Below are positions 14,397 through 22,534 of a stretch of 64,000 bases of DNA, piece after piece; position 1 is the first letter of the stretch, and every line of letters begins with the position of its first letter. Source of the DNA: Guopingia tenuis (lineage in GTDB: Bacteria > Bacillota > Clostridia > Christensenellales > Christensenellaceae); assembly GCF_014384805.1 (NCBI RefSeq), contig NZ_JACRSS010000001.1:558001-622000 (forward strand), read 5' to 3'. A program made the position numbers and the translations under genes. The notes under the pieces are model-generated. The model saw only the letters and a list, made by a program, of their open reading frames with translations, was not told where the DNA came from and ran no database searches.

Positions 14397-16569
14397 ACAG
14401 CGTCTCCACCTTTCCCTGTCGGTCCAGCCAGATCCGGATTTTCCCATGTACTTGGGTATTGTATAGGGAAAATACCTGGCCGGCCGCGTCATATTCCTTT
14501 GTCGATGTGCAAATTACGGTTTCCGGATGGAGATTACCGGCGTTGCCGGAAAACTCCGTCCACTGCAAAATGGGAATCTCTCCCACCTGCCCCTCTATTT
14601 CCTGTATATAAAGTTCGTCCGCGCCTCCTGCAAACAGACAGACGGCCTCGCCGTCCACCCGCAGCAGCAAAAGCAGAACCGAATCCTCGTAATCCAGCTG
14701 CAAATCGCTGGCATAAACCACCTCCAGCCGGCAGCGCGGGCTGATATCCATGCCGTCCCCGGTAGATAATCCCTGAACCGGGATCCCGTATTTCTGAGAA
14801 AACTCCGGGGCCCGCTCCGCCGCGCTGTAGACCTCTCCCAGGCGGTTTCCCTCCCGCAGGTCTATGAGCCCGCCAATATCGGCCTCGCTGTCTCCCAGAA
14901 GAAAGGTCTGCTCCGGCCATATTCCTCTTTTGGCCAGATACCCCGCCACGCGGCTTCCATTCCCCGTTCCCAGAAGGGTTTCGCTCCCGTCGCCGCCATA
15001 GATGACCACCGCGCTGGAACCAGCACAGTCCAAAAACTCCAGCGACACCTCCCGGCTTTCCAGCACAGGCGCCAAATAGGCTCCCGCTGCCGCAAGCCCC
15101 AGCGACAGAACGGCAATTCCCTTGCATTTGGCGGATATATGAAAATACCAGGAACAGAGAAACACCAGCATAAATACGGCAAAAACGACCCATCCCGGCA
15201 GGCTGGGAACCGCGAAGCCCAGGCCGGGCAGCGCATCTGCCGCTCCCGCCATCCATTCCAGAACCTGCACCAAAAATGCCCCTATCGGCCCCAGCCAGGC
15301 CACCGCAGTGCCCAGCAGACAATAGAGCAGGGTAATGACGGCGACCGCCGGAATGAGGAAGGCAGCATAGGAAACCGCCGCCACATTCACCAGAATCGTC
15401 AGCGGCCAAAAGGCGTTGTTCATATTGATGATAATGGGGAGCGTCCCGACATTTGCCGCCAGCGTCGTTCCCAAAATCCCGGAAAGGCCTCTTCCCAAGC
15501 CCCGAAACAGCCGGGAAAAGATGGGGGCCAGGCAGAGAATGGCGAAAACCGCCCCAAAAGATAGCTGAAGCCCCGCGTCAAAAACCGCGGCGGGATGCAG
15601 TCCCACCGCCGCAATATAGGCAACGGAAAGATTGGTCAGCCCGTCGCCCCGTTTCCCCAGAAATTTTCCCGTCTGCCAGAGAAAGCACATAAGGGCCGCC
15701 CGCAGCACAGGCGTCCGCCCTCCGGTCAGCAGTACATAAAAGGCCAGAAGCGCCATGGTCGTGAAATACGTCGCATGCCGTCCCGCCCGCAACTGCCGGA
15801 GCAGAAAATACGCTGCGCTGACAATCAGGCCCACATGCAGGCCGGAAACTGAAAGAATATGGGAAATCCCCGTGGCATTGAAATCCAGCTTGAGTTCCTC
15901 GTCCAGCTCGGAAACGACGCCGATGAGGAAGGCCTTTGCCGTGCCCGCCTGGGCCCCGAAAAGCTCATCCATCCGCCCGGAGATCCAGGTGCGCAGGCTG
16001 TTTATCCCCGCCAGAAAATCGCCGACGCGGCCTGTTTTTTCGTCGCTGCGGGAATAGGCCCGGAAAAGCACATTCTTTGCCGCGCAGTATCTGGCGTCGT
16101 CAAAGCCGCCGGGATATTCCGCGGCTTCGGGAAGGCGCAGCCAGGCATCTGCCCGAAGGAGATCGTCCAGCTGATACTCCCCGTTTGCAGATTTCAGAAA
16201 AACGTCTCCCGAAAGCTCCTGCTCCCCGACGCGGGCCTCCGTGAGCCGATAGAGCGTGCCATCCGCCTTGGGGGAGATTTCCGCGACACGCCCGGTTACC
16301 TCTTGATAGTCCGAAATAGAAACAACCGGAAGCGCAGGGCGCAGTTCCACGGAAATGCCGCCCATGCCGATGAAAAAAACGGCGATCAGTGCCAGCCACC
16401 CTCCATAGCTTTTTTTCCGAAGAAAAAGCGCCCCCAGCAAAAAGACGCCGCCCAGCAGGAAATGCAAAAAGGCGGGAAGCCGCAAATTTGCTCCCGCCAG
16501 AATCCCCATCGTATAAAACGCCGCCGCAAAGAAAACAGGGCGCTTTGCCAGCATGGTTCTTCCTTCCAT
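14383..16569 (-). CDS. comEC: ComEC/Rec2 family DNA channel protein with degenerate metallo-beta-lactamase domain
   Basis: A 728-residue ComEC homologue, the inner-membrane channel for single-stranded DNA in natural transformation. The order is an N-terminal membrane segment with DUF4131 region (1-170), and the Competence domain (about 200-480) with the motif G-I-S-H-I-L-S-V-S-G-L-H-V and many helices. A C-terminal domain (about 508-728) aligns with the usual metallo-beta-lactamase fold. In that domain the expected D-V-G-Q-G-D-S reads D-C-A-G-S-S-A, the H-x-H-x-D-H site reads G-D-S-E-A-D-I-G-G-L, and the later histidine motifs are absent. The nuclease-like site is therefore probably dead. The start may be ATG 16569 or 16554; both have purine-rich boxes. 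Confidence 0.9.
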   Translation of the reverse strand: MEGRTMLAKRPVFFAAAFYTMGILAGANLRLPAFLHFLLGGVFLLGALFLRKKSYGGWLALIAVFFIGMGGISVELRPALPVVSISDYQEVTGRVAEISPKADGTLYRLTEARVGEQELSGDVFLKSANGEYQLDDLLRADAWLRLPEAAEYPGGFDDARYCAAKNVLFRAYSRSDEKTGRVGDFLAGINSLRTWISGRMDELFGAQAGTAKAFLIGVVSELDEELKLDFNATGISHILSVSGLHVGLIVSAAYFLLRQLRAGRHATYFTTMALLAFYVLLTGGRTPVLRAALMCFLWQTGKFLGKRGDGLTNLSVAYIAAVGLHPAAVFDAGLQLSFGAVFAILCLAPIFSRLFRGLGRGLSGILGTTLAANVGTLPIIINMNNAFWPLTILVNVAAVSYAAFLIPAVAVITLLYCLLGTAVAWLGPIGAFLVQVLEWMAGAADALPGLGFAVPSLPGWVVFAVFMLVFLCSWYFHISAKCKGIAVLSLGLAAAGAYLAPVLESREVSLEFLDCAGSSAVVIYGGDGSETLLGTGNGSRVAGYLAKRGIWPEQTFLLGDSEADIGGLIDLREGNRLGEVYSAAERAPEFSQKYGIPVQGLSTGDGMDISPRCRLEVVYASDLQLDYEDSVLLLLLRVDGEAVCLFAGGADELYIQEIEGQVGEIPILQWTEFSGNAGNLHPETVICTSTKEYDAAGQVFSLYNTQVHGKIRIWLDRQGKVETLYGSR

Positions 16570-16608
16570 TTCTGCCTCTCCGCCGGCGGACGGCAGCCCC
16601 GTCCGCGC

Positions 16609-17655
16609 CTATTCTTGGGACTTCTCCTCTTTTTCCGCCCGGTCCGCAGCCTCTTTTTCCGCTACCGCCGCCAATTCCGCCTTGATCTTTTCCACCACGC
16701 CGCCCTGCGTAAAGGTGCGCGCCTGGCGGATGGCGTTTTTGATGGCGTTGGCGTTGGAGCTGCCGTGTGCCTTAATGACGCCGCCGTTGACGCCCAGCAT
16801 CAGGGCGCCGCCATATTCCGTATAGTCCATTTTCTTTTTGAAATTGGAGAAGGCCGGCTTAGCAAGGGCCGCCCCCAGCTTGGAGCGGGTCGAGGACATC
16901 AGTTCGTCTTTGAGCATGCTCATGAGAGCCTTGGCGCAGCCCTCCAGAAATTTCATCACCACATTGCCGACAAAACCATCGCTCACGGCAACATCACAAG
17001 CTCCCAGCATGAGGTCGCGCCCCTCCACGTTGCCCACAAAGTTGATATCCGTATCCTTCAAAAGGCCAAAGGCCTTCTTGGTCTGCGCATTGCCCTTTTC
17101 CTCCTCGGCGCCGTTGTTAATCAGGCCGACACGAGGATTTTCCACACCCATCACCGTCCGCATATAGATGCTTCCCATAATGCCAAACTGCCGGAGCTGG
17201 CTGGGCTTGCAGTCCACATTCGCCCCGCAGTCGACAAGCAGCATGCTGCCCTCCGCCGTGGGCAGCACCGGCGCCAGCGCCGGACGTTCCACGCCTTTGG
17301 CCCGGCGGATGATGAGCGTCGCCCCGGCTACGGTGGCTCCGGTGCTGCCGGCCGTCAGAAAAACGTCTCCCTTTCCTTCGGCCACCAGGTTCATCCCCAC
17401 CACCATGGAGGAATCCTTCTTCGTGCGAATGGCGTTCACCGGCGGTTCCGCCATCTCAATTTCCTCCCGGGCATCGACCACATCGATCCGCTCGGGGTCG
17501 TATTCCCGGCCTCTCAGATGCTCCGCAATGACTTCCTTCTTTCCCACCAGACAGATGGAAATATCCTCATATTCCCCGAGGGCCAGAAGCGCTCCCTCAA
17601 TAATCGCCCGCGGTGCGTTGTCTCCGCCCATTGCGTCCAAAACAATCCGAATCAT
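16609..17655 (-). CDS. plsX: phosphate acyltransferase PlsX
   Basis: A 348-residue PlsX that converts acyl-ACP to acyl-phosphate for membrane phospholipid synthesis with PlsY. The N-terminal I-R-I-V-L-D-A-M-G-G-D-N-A-P is the family signature. S-T-G-A-T-V-A-G-A and D-G-F-V-G-N-V follow. The C-terminal 20 residues form a charged A/E/K tail. ATG 17655 is chosen because the signature begins there, with GAGAGGG upstream. The genes often found with plsX (rpmF, fapR, fabD, acpP) are not adjacent; here it sits between a small membrane gene and comEC. Confidence 0.95.
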   Translation of the reverse strand: MIRIVLDAMGGDNAPRAIIEGALLALGEYEDISICLVGKKEVIAEHLRGREYDPERIDVVDAREEIEMAEPPVNAIRTKKDSSMVVGMNLVAEGKGDVFLTAGSTGATVAGATLIIRRAKGVERPALAPVLPTAEGSMLLVDCGANVDCKPSQLRQFGIMGSIYMRTVMGVENPRVGLINNGAEEEKGNAQTKKAFGLLKDTDINFVGNVEGRDLMLGACDVAVSDGFVGNVVMKFLEGCAKALMSMLKDELMSSTRSKLGAALAKPAFSNFKKKMDYTEYGGALMLGVNGGVIKAHGSSNANAIKNAIRQARTFTQGGVVEKIKAELAAVAEKEAADRAEKEEKSQE

Positions 17656-17764
17656 ATCCGTTCCCTCTCTTTTCTCGGTTTTTCCCCTAGCGAAGCAGTG
17701 CCCCCGCCGGAAAAGACAATCCCCATCTAAGCATCGCATAAATGGGGACCGCCGTTTTTTGCCA

Positions 17765-18091
17765 TTACTTCATCTGTTTGCCGAATTTGACCTTGATGAT
17801 AATCCAATACACCACAAACACGATCAGGCCAAGGCCGGTATAGCACCAAACGACCCACTCATTTGCCGCTTCGCCGAACACCTTTAAATAGTCCAGCACG
17901 CCGCCAACCGTCATAATCACGCCAAAAATCAGATAGGTGACCCGCAGGATCTTGCGGATCGGCTCCTGCAATTCCTTGGGATAGCTGTTTTTATAGGCGC
18001 CCCCATCCCCCTTGATTCCGGAATAGAGCGCATAAACGCCGATGATCACGCTGAATAGCTGTACGATGGATTCCCCGCTGAATACGTCCAT
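17765..18091 (-). CDS. small three-helix membrane protein, function unknown
   Basis: A 108-residue protein with three predicted membrane helices (about 8-24, 50-70 and 80-99) and a positively charged C-terminus (K-V-K-F-G-K-Q-M-K). I recognise no family. AGGAGG precedes ATG 18091, and the cysS stop lies 19 bases upstream, so it is probably translated from the cysS transcript. The 109-base gap to plsX contains a TCCCCAT / ATGGGGA inverted repeat. Confidence 0.7.
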   Translation of the reverse strand: MDVFSGESIVQLFSVIIGVYALYSGIKGDGGAYKNSYPKELQEPIRKILRVTYLIFGVIMTVGGVLDYLKVFGEAANEWVVWCYTGLGLIVFVVYWIIIKVKFGKQMK

Positions 18092-18110
18092 TTTTCCTCC
18101 TGTTTTCTCC

Positions 18111-19493
18111 TTAGACTCTCGTTATTTTTACGCCCTCCGGCGTGTCTTTCAATTCATAGCCCGCCTCTTTTAACTGGTCGCGGATGGCGTCCGCCCGGGT
18201 CCAGTCCTTGGCCTTGCGCGCCTCTGCGCGCTCCTCTGCCAGCGCCTGAATCTCAGAAGGGATTTCCTCTTCCCTCTCCTCTTTGATAAACCCCAGAACG
18301 CCCAGCAGCTCATCCAGCATGCCGAGCCCCTCTTTGGCCTGGGCTGCGTCTCCTCCCTGGCTGAAGGCCGTATTCAGTTCCTTCACCAAATCGAAAATCA
18401 CGCCGATGGCATCCGCCGTGTTCAGGTCGTCGTCCATAGCGTCGATAAACCGCTGCCGGAAGGATTCAAGATCCAGCTCCTTCTTGGCCTCACTCTTCCC
18501 GGCCTCCGCCACAAACCGGAGGTTTTCCCGGCAGTTGGCAATCCGCGAAAGGGCGGCCTCTGCCTGCACAATCAGATCCCGGGAGAAATTGATGGGATTG
18601 CGGTAATGAGATGAGAGCATGAACAGCCGCACCGCCAAAAGGTCAAACTCCTTGGAAATATCCCGCACGGTGAAGAAATTCCCCAGGGATTTGCTCATCT
18701 TGCGGTTGTCGATATTGATATAACCATTATGCATCCAGTAGTTGGCAAAAGTCTTTCCCGTGGCGCCCTCGCTCTGGGCTATCTCGTTTTCGTGATGGGG
18801 AAATTTCAGATCCTGCCCGCCGCCATGAATATCAAAGGTATCCCCCAGATATTTCTGGCTCATGGCGCTGCATTCGATGTGCCAGCCCGGCCGCCCCTCG
18901 GAAAACGGGCTTTCCCATGCCGGTTCCCCGGGTTTCTTCGCCTTCCAAAGCGCGAAATCCATGGGATTCTTTTTCACATCGTTGACCTCGATGCGCGCCC
19001 CCATTTCCAGATCGTCCAGATCCTGCCCAGAGAGTTTTCCATAGTCCTTGAAGCTCTCGGTATCGTAATATACGTCGCCGTTTTCCGCCACATAGGCGTG
19101 CCCTTCCTCGATAAGCCGGGAAATCAGGCGGATAATATCCTCGATATGCTCAGTCGCCTTGGGGTGCACAGTCGCCGGGCGGATATTCAGGCCCTTGGCG
19201 TCTTTAAAATATTCCTCGATAAAATGTTCGCCCAGCTGCTTGACGGTAATCCCCTGCTCATTGGCGGCCTTGATCATCTTGTCGTCAATATCCGTAAAAT
19301 TCTGGACAAAGGTAACCTTATAGCCCCGGTATTCCAGATACCGGCGCAATGTGTCAAAAACAATAAAAGGACGGGCGTTTCCGATATGAAAATAATTGTA
19401 TACCGTGGGGCCGCAGGCATAGATCCTCGCTTCCCCGGGATGCACGGGAACGAACTCTTCCTTTTTTCTGGTCATGGAATTAAAAATTTTCAA
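18111..19493 (-). CDS. cysS: cysteine--tRNA ligase
   Basis: A 460-residue class I aminoacyl-tRNA synthetase that charges tRNA-Cys. The signature sites are visible: C-G-P-T-V-Y-N-Y with F-H-I-G-N-A-R-P, the zinc site region W-H-I-E-C-S-A-M, H-G-G-G-x-D-L-x-F-P-H-H-E-N-E, and K-M-S-K-S-L-G-N. The likely start is TTG 19493, because GGAGG sits eight bases upstream and the protein then begins M-K-I-F-N like its relatives. The ATG at 19508 lies upstream of that ribosome binding site. No T-box leader is present: the promoter is only about 30 bases away. Confidence 0.96.
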   Translation of the reverse strand: MKIFNSMTRKKEEFVPVHPGEARIYACGPTVYNYFHIGNARPFIVFDTLRRYLEYRGYKVTFVQNFTDIDDKMIKAANEQGITVKQLGEHFIEEYFKDAKGLNIRPATVHPKATEHIEDIIRLISRLIEEGHAYVAENGDVYYDTESFKDYGKLSGQDLDDLEMGARIEVNDVKKNPMDFALWKAKKPGEPAWESPFSEGRPGWHIECSAMSQKYLGDTFDIHGGGQDLKFPHHENEIAQSEGATGKTFANYWMHNGYINIDNRKMSKSLGNFFTVRDISKEFDLLAVRLFMLSSHYRNPINFSRDLIVQAEAALSRIANCRENLRFVAEAGKSEAKKELDLESFRQRFIDAMDDDLNTADAIGVIFDLVKELNTAFSQGGDAAQAKEGLGMLDELLGVLGFIKEEREEEIPSEIQALAEERAEARKAKDWTRADAIRDQLKEAGYELKDTPEGVKITRV

Positions 19494-19523
19494 GTGAATT
19501 TCCTCCATATGTGATTCTGTTTT

Positions 19524-19552
19524 ATTATATAGTTTACACGTCCAAAAGTCAA
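19524..19552 (-). promoter_or_regulatory. cysS promoter
   Basis: Minus-strand -35 TTGACT (19547-19552), 17-base spacer, perfect -10 TATAAT (19524-19529). The short leader leaves no room for a T-box. Confidence 0.85.
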
Positions 19553-19729
19553 TTCATGCGGAACCAGGGGGCTGGAACGCAGTTTATATCATTTAACAAA
19601 AACCGACCTAAAAATATAATCTCACCACTGCTTTATCTATTCACGCATTATCATTCCAAACATTTTTATGAAAATCTATTACATCGCATAATCAATCCAT
19701 TTATTCATATCCAATTCTTTTTTAGCTCC

Positions 19730-19758
19730 TTGAAATAAAAGTGCTATTTTGTTATGAT
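19730..19758 (+). promoter_or_regulatory. promoter of the restriction-modification operon
   Basis: -35 TTGAAA (19730-19735), 17-base spacer, -10 TATGAT (19753-19758). The predicted transcription start (about 19765) lies downstream of the first in-frame ATG at 19754, which supports 19793 as the real start of the endonuclease. Confidence 0.7.
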
Positions 19759-19792
19759 TAAAATGATCTCTATCAAAAAAGAGGATTTTAAT

Positions 19793-20437
19793 ATGAACAA
19801 ATACATTAGAAATGATTTGCTTAAAAAATTTGAGTTTTATAATTACGGTCATGCATTAGAGATTTTGTCGGAAGCGTTTCCAGTCGAATGGGATAATATT
19901 CAAGATTGCCTTGAGAATTTATCAATAACGACAGACGATCTTATTGCGGCTGGCGGAAATGAAACTGCTATTCCCAAGAAGTTCGACAATGTTTTATATC
20001 CGCTTGGGTGGAGTGAAATCAGAATAACAGGAGATCTCCTGGTTAAAATGTTTCCACGCGGGAAATCACGGGGACGTTTTTTAAATAAACCTTTTGATGA
20101 AAAAATAGTTGAGGGATATATAGATGGGCACAACATAGATTTCATTAAAGGGAAAGTAGCTTTTGATCTGGAATGGAATAGTAAAGATCAAACATTTGAT
20201 CGGGATCTTTTAGCAATGCGAACATATTTTGATTGCGGCTTAATTGAAGTAGGAATAATTATAACCAGATCGGAAGAATTAAATGATATTTTTTCCGAAT
20301 TAGGGATCCGGGCAAAATATGGTGCCAGTACAACATGGATAGGAAAGTTGAATTACAGATTGAAATCAAGGAGAAATGGCGGCTGCCCAATATTAGCTAT
20401 TGGAATTAAAAAGCCGTGTGTCGAGGGGTATAATTGA
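19793..20437 (+). CDS. BglII/BstYI-family type II restriction endonuclease
   Basis: A 214-residue protein of the BglII/BstYI endonuclease family. The active-site region D-L-E-W-N-S-K-D (about residues 125-132), followed by F-D-R-D-L, corresponds to the D...E-x-Q metal-site region of BglII and BstYI. Downstream the family K-Y-G-A-S-T-T-W-x-G-K-L and R-N-G-G-C-P-I-L-A-I-G-I are present. Known members cut GATC-centred sites, so the target probably contains GATC (inferred). ATG 19793 follows GAGGA at 7 bases. The stop TGA overlaps the methyltransferase ATG. The gene is visibly AT-rich compared with its neighbours, which suggests horizontal gain. Confidence 0.88.
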   Translation: MNKYIRNDLLKKFEFYNYGHALEILSEAFPVEWDNIQDCLENLSITTDDLIAAGGNETAIPKKFDNVLYPLGWSEIRITGDLLVKMFPRGKSRGRFLNKPFDEKIVEGYIDGHNIDFIKGKVAFDLEWNSKDQTFDRDLLAMRTYFDCGLIEVGIIITRSEELNDIFSELGIRAKYGASTTWIGKLNYRLKSRRNGGCPILAIGIKKPCVEGYN

Positions 20438-21111
20438 TGGAGAATTGCTACACAATTAAAGAAACAATCGAAAACTTTTATTCATTTACAGAGGGAAAAA
20501 AGTATAAAACTATATATGCCGATCCACCATGGCAGTTTGCAAACAGAACCGGCAAAGTAGCCCCCGAGCACAAGCGGTTAAATCGATATCCGACAATGAG
20601 GTTAGAAGATATCAAAGCATTACCTGTTTCTGATATTGCAGACGAGAAAAGTCATTTATATTTATGGGTTCCCAATGCGCTATTACCAGAGGGATTAGAG
20701 GTGATGAAAGCGTGGGGATTTGAATATAAAACCAATCTCATTTGGGAAAAAGTCCGAAAAGACGGTTTCCCAGACGGCAGAGGGGTTGGTTTTTATTTCA
20801 GAAATGTCACTGAAATATTATTATTCGGCATCAAAGGTACAAACAATCGGACACTATCAGCCGGTAGATCACAGGTTAATTTAATACGTTCAATGAAGCG
20901 CGAGCATAGCCGAAAGCCTAATGAATTTATTCAACTCATTGAAAGTTGTTCTCCCGGGCCATACCTAGAGTTATTTGCACGGGGCAACAGAGAAAATTGG
21001 GACATGTGGGGAAATCAAGCGATAGACGGTTATGAGCCAACGTGGTCGACTTATGCAAACCATACTATTGCAAAGCCGTCAATTCCAGCTAAAATCGCAA
21101 AATCAACTTAA
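20437..21111 (+). CDS. MT-A70 family adenine-N6 DNA methyltransferase
   Basis: A 224-residue methyltransferase of the MT-A70 family. The catalytic D-P-P-W motif is in I-Y-A-D-P-P-W-Q-F near residue 33. The later L-E-L-F-A-R-G-N-R-E-N-W-D-M-W-G-N segment provides the family SAM/structure motif, giving the beta-class order (catalytic motif first). It should methylate N6 of adenine in the site cut by the overlapping endonuclease, protecting host DNA. GAGGGG lies before ATG 20437, and the start overlaps the endonuclease stop as TGATG, so translation is coupled. It is AT-rich like its partner. No controller (C) protein gene is visible. Confidence 0.9.
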   Translation: MENCYTIKETIENFYSFTEGKKYKTIYADPPWQFANRTGKVAPEHKRLNRYPTMRLEDIKALPVSDIADEKSHLYLWVPNALLPEGLEVMKAWGFEYKTNLIWEKVRKDGFPDGRGVGFYFRNVTEILLFGIKGTNNRTLSAGRSQVNLIRSMKREHSRKPNEFIQLIESCSPGPYLELFARGNRENWDMWGNQAIDGYEPTWSTYANHTIAKPSIPAKIAKST

Positions 21112-21162
21112 TCACGGATTCTACTATGGGATATTCATGTAACACCAAAAAAAGGGTAAAAC

Positions 21163-21205
21163 AAAAAGGCGGTCTTCCATAATAAATTCCGCCTTTTTAT
21201 TTTTC
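21163..21205. terminator. bidirectional terminator after the restriction-modification operon
   Basis: A stem AAAAAGGCGG / CCGCCTTTTT with a 16-base loop and a T-rich tail. It lies between the convergent methyltransferase and dehydrogenase genes and can serve both. Confidence 0.88.
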
Positions 21206-21207
21206 TC

Positions 21208-22458
21208 TTATATAGGCTTTGCATGGGAGAGGAGATACTCTTCCGCCTCCCTGCTCCAAAGACCGTTATGCGCCTCGCAGATCTCTGCCAGCCGCCGGAA
21301 CATGGGATCGGTTTCCCCCAGCTTTCCAAAATCCGCAATGGCTGTCATGGGCATGGAGATCGTGTTGTATTCCAGCTTCTTGCCCCCGGGAATTTCCGGC
21401 AGGTGCAGGATGGTATCCACCACCGAATCCAGCCCGCCCACATGGGTAACCATAGACGCCGGATTGATGCGCCTGGCTGCCGCCATATCCAGGGCTTCCT
21501 GCATATCATCCGCATTGCCTCCGGAGTTTCCGCAGATATGAATGCGGTTATAGTGAACCTTATAAAAATTGATTTTGGCGGAGAAGGCATGGTCGATGGG
21601 GCCCGCAAAGAAATTCATGCAGCCATCCACACCTATGATATCGCTGGCCTGCTGGATCACGTCTTCCACCGGCGCAAAAATCAGGATATCGTCATAGCCC
21701 TTTCCGCCGGAAAGCTGCATCATATATTCCGTCATGCCGGGTTTGGCCGTATTCACATAATGAAGCGCAATGCCCAGCTTCTGCGCCGCTTCCACAGTGT
21801 AAATGGAGGCCGCCCGGGCCAGCCGCTCCTCGTTGATATCTGTTACCACCAACAGCTTCGGTGCATTCTCGCAATGCAGGGCATAATCGATGGCTCCCAG
21901 CCCCATGGGCCCGACGGACGCCAGGAGCGCCAGGTTTCCGCCCTTTTTTGTGCCCAGAATATGCTTATATTCTCCTTTCACCGTGTGAAAATTCGTGTGA
22001 TAGGCGCCGATGATGCAGCTCATGGGTTCGGCCAGCGATCCATAAAAGTAGGCGTCCTGCTCATAGTGCAAAAGGCAGTTGTTCTCCATCGCCTCGGGCG
22101 GGAGAATGGCATATTGGCTGTTGCCGCCGCAATAGGGATAGGAATATCCCGGCGCAGCCAGACTGTCAATATTGGGCTGCATGGCGAATTTCTGCCCCGC
22201 CTGATAGCGGCCCTTCCATTTCGCCCCCACTTCGAGAATCTCTCCGCAGAACTCATGCCCCAGCATGACGGGCATCTGGGCGACGTTATTGGGCACTTTG
22301 CTGTGTTCGCTCCCCTGTTGAACCGCCTTATAGGTAGACATGCAGAGACTGTCGGAAACGACGCGCACCAGGATCTCATCCTCCCGGATCTTGGGAAGCT
22401 CCACTTCCCCAAACAGGAGTTGGTTTTTTCCAGCCATTCGAACCGCTTTGGTTTTCAT
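21208..22458 (-). CDS. zinc-type medium-chain dehydrogenase, sorbose-1-phosphate reductase-like
   Basis: A 416-residue medium-chain dehydrogenase/reductase. The catalytic-domain zinc motif G-H-E-F-C-G-E is near residue 67, and a Rossmann-like region with A-S-V-G-P-M-G-L-G-A-I-D and a following acidic turn (V-V-T-D-I-N) binds NAD(P). It is longer than typical alcohol dehydrogenases. The layout resembles SorE-type L-sorbose-1-phosphate reductases, but the substrate is inferred. The structural four-cysteine zinc site is not evident. ATG 22458 has AGGAGG. It is probably monocistronic, with no sugar-transport gene nearby. Confidence 0.8.
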   Translation of the reverse strand: MKTKAVRMAGKNQLLFGEVELPKIREDEILVRVVSDSLCMSTYKAVQQGSEHSKVPNNVAQMPVMLGHEFCGEILEVGAKWKGRYQAGQKFAMQPNIDSLAAPGYSYPYCGGNSQYAILPPEAMENNCLLHYEQDAYFYGSLAEPMSCIIGAYHTNFHTVKGEYKHILGTKKGGNLALLASVGPMGLGAIDYALHCENAPKLLVVTDINEERLARAASIYTVEAAQKLGIALHYVNTAKPGMTEYMMQLSGGKGYDDILIFAPVEDVIQQASDIIGVDGCMNFFAGPIDHAFSAKINFYKVHYNRIHICGNSGGNADDMQEALDMAAARRINPASMVTHVGGLDSVVDTILHLPEIPGGKKLEYNTISMPMTAIADFGKLGETDPMFRRLAEICEAHNGLWSREAEEYLLSHAKPI

Positions 22459-22534
22459 AAAATCCTCCTCTGTTTTCCCGCGCCCTTTTGCCTCTATCCT
22501 ATTCCCATCGCAATGTTAAATCAATGCACAAAAC

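Noticed and set aside
19494..19560. A T-box leader upstream of cysS
   Set aside because: The promoter is only about 30 bases before the start codon, so there is no room, and no T-box sequence (TGGTACCGCG-like) is present.
19510..21205. The restriction-modification island as part of a larger defence island or prophage
   Set aside because: No integrase, toxin-antitoxin, CRISPR or phage gene adjoins it; both flanks are ordinary metabolic genes.
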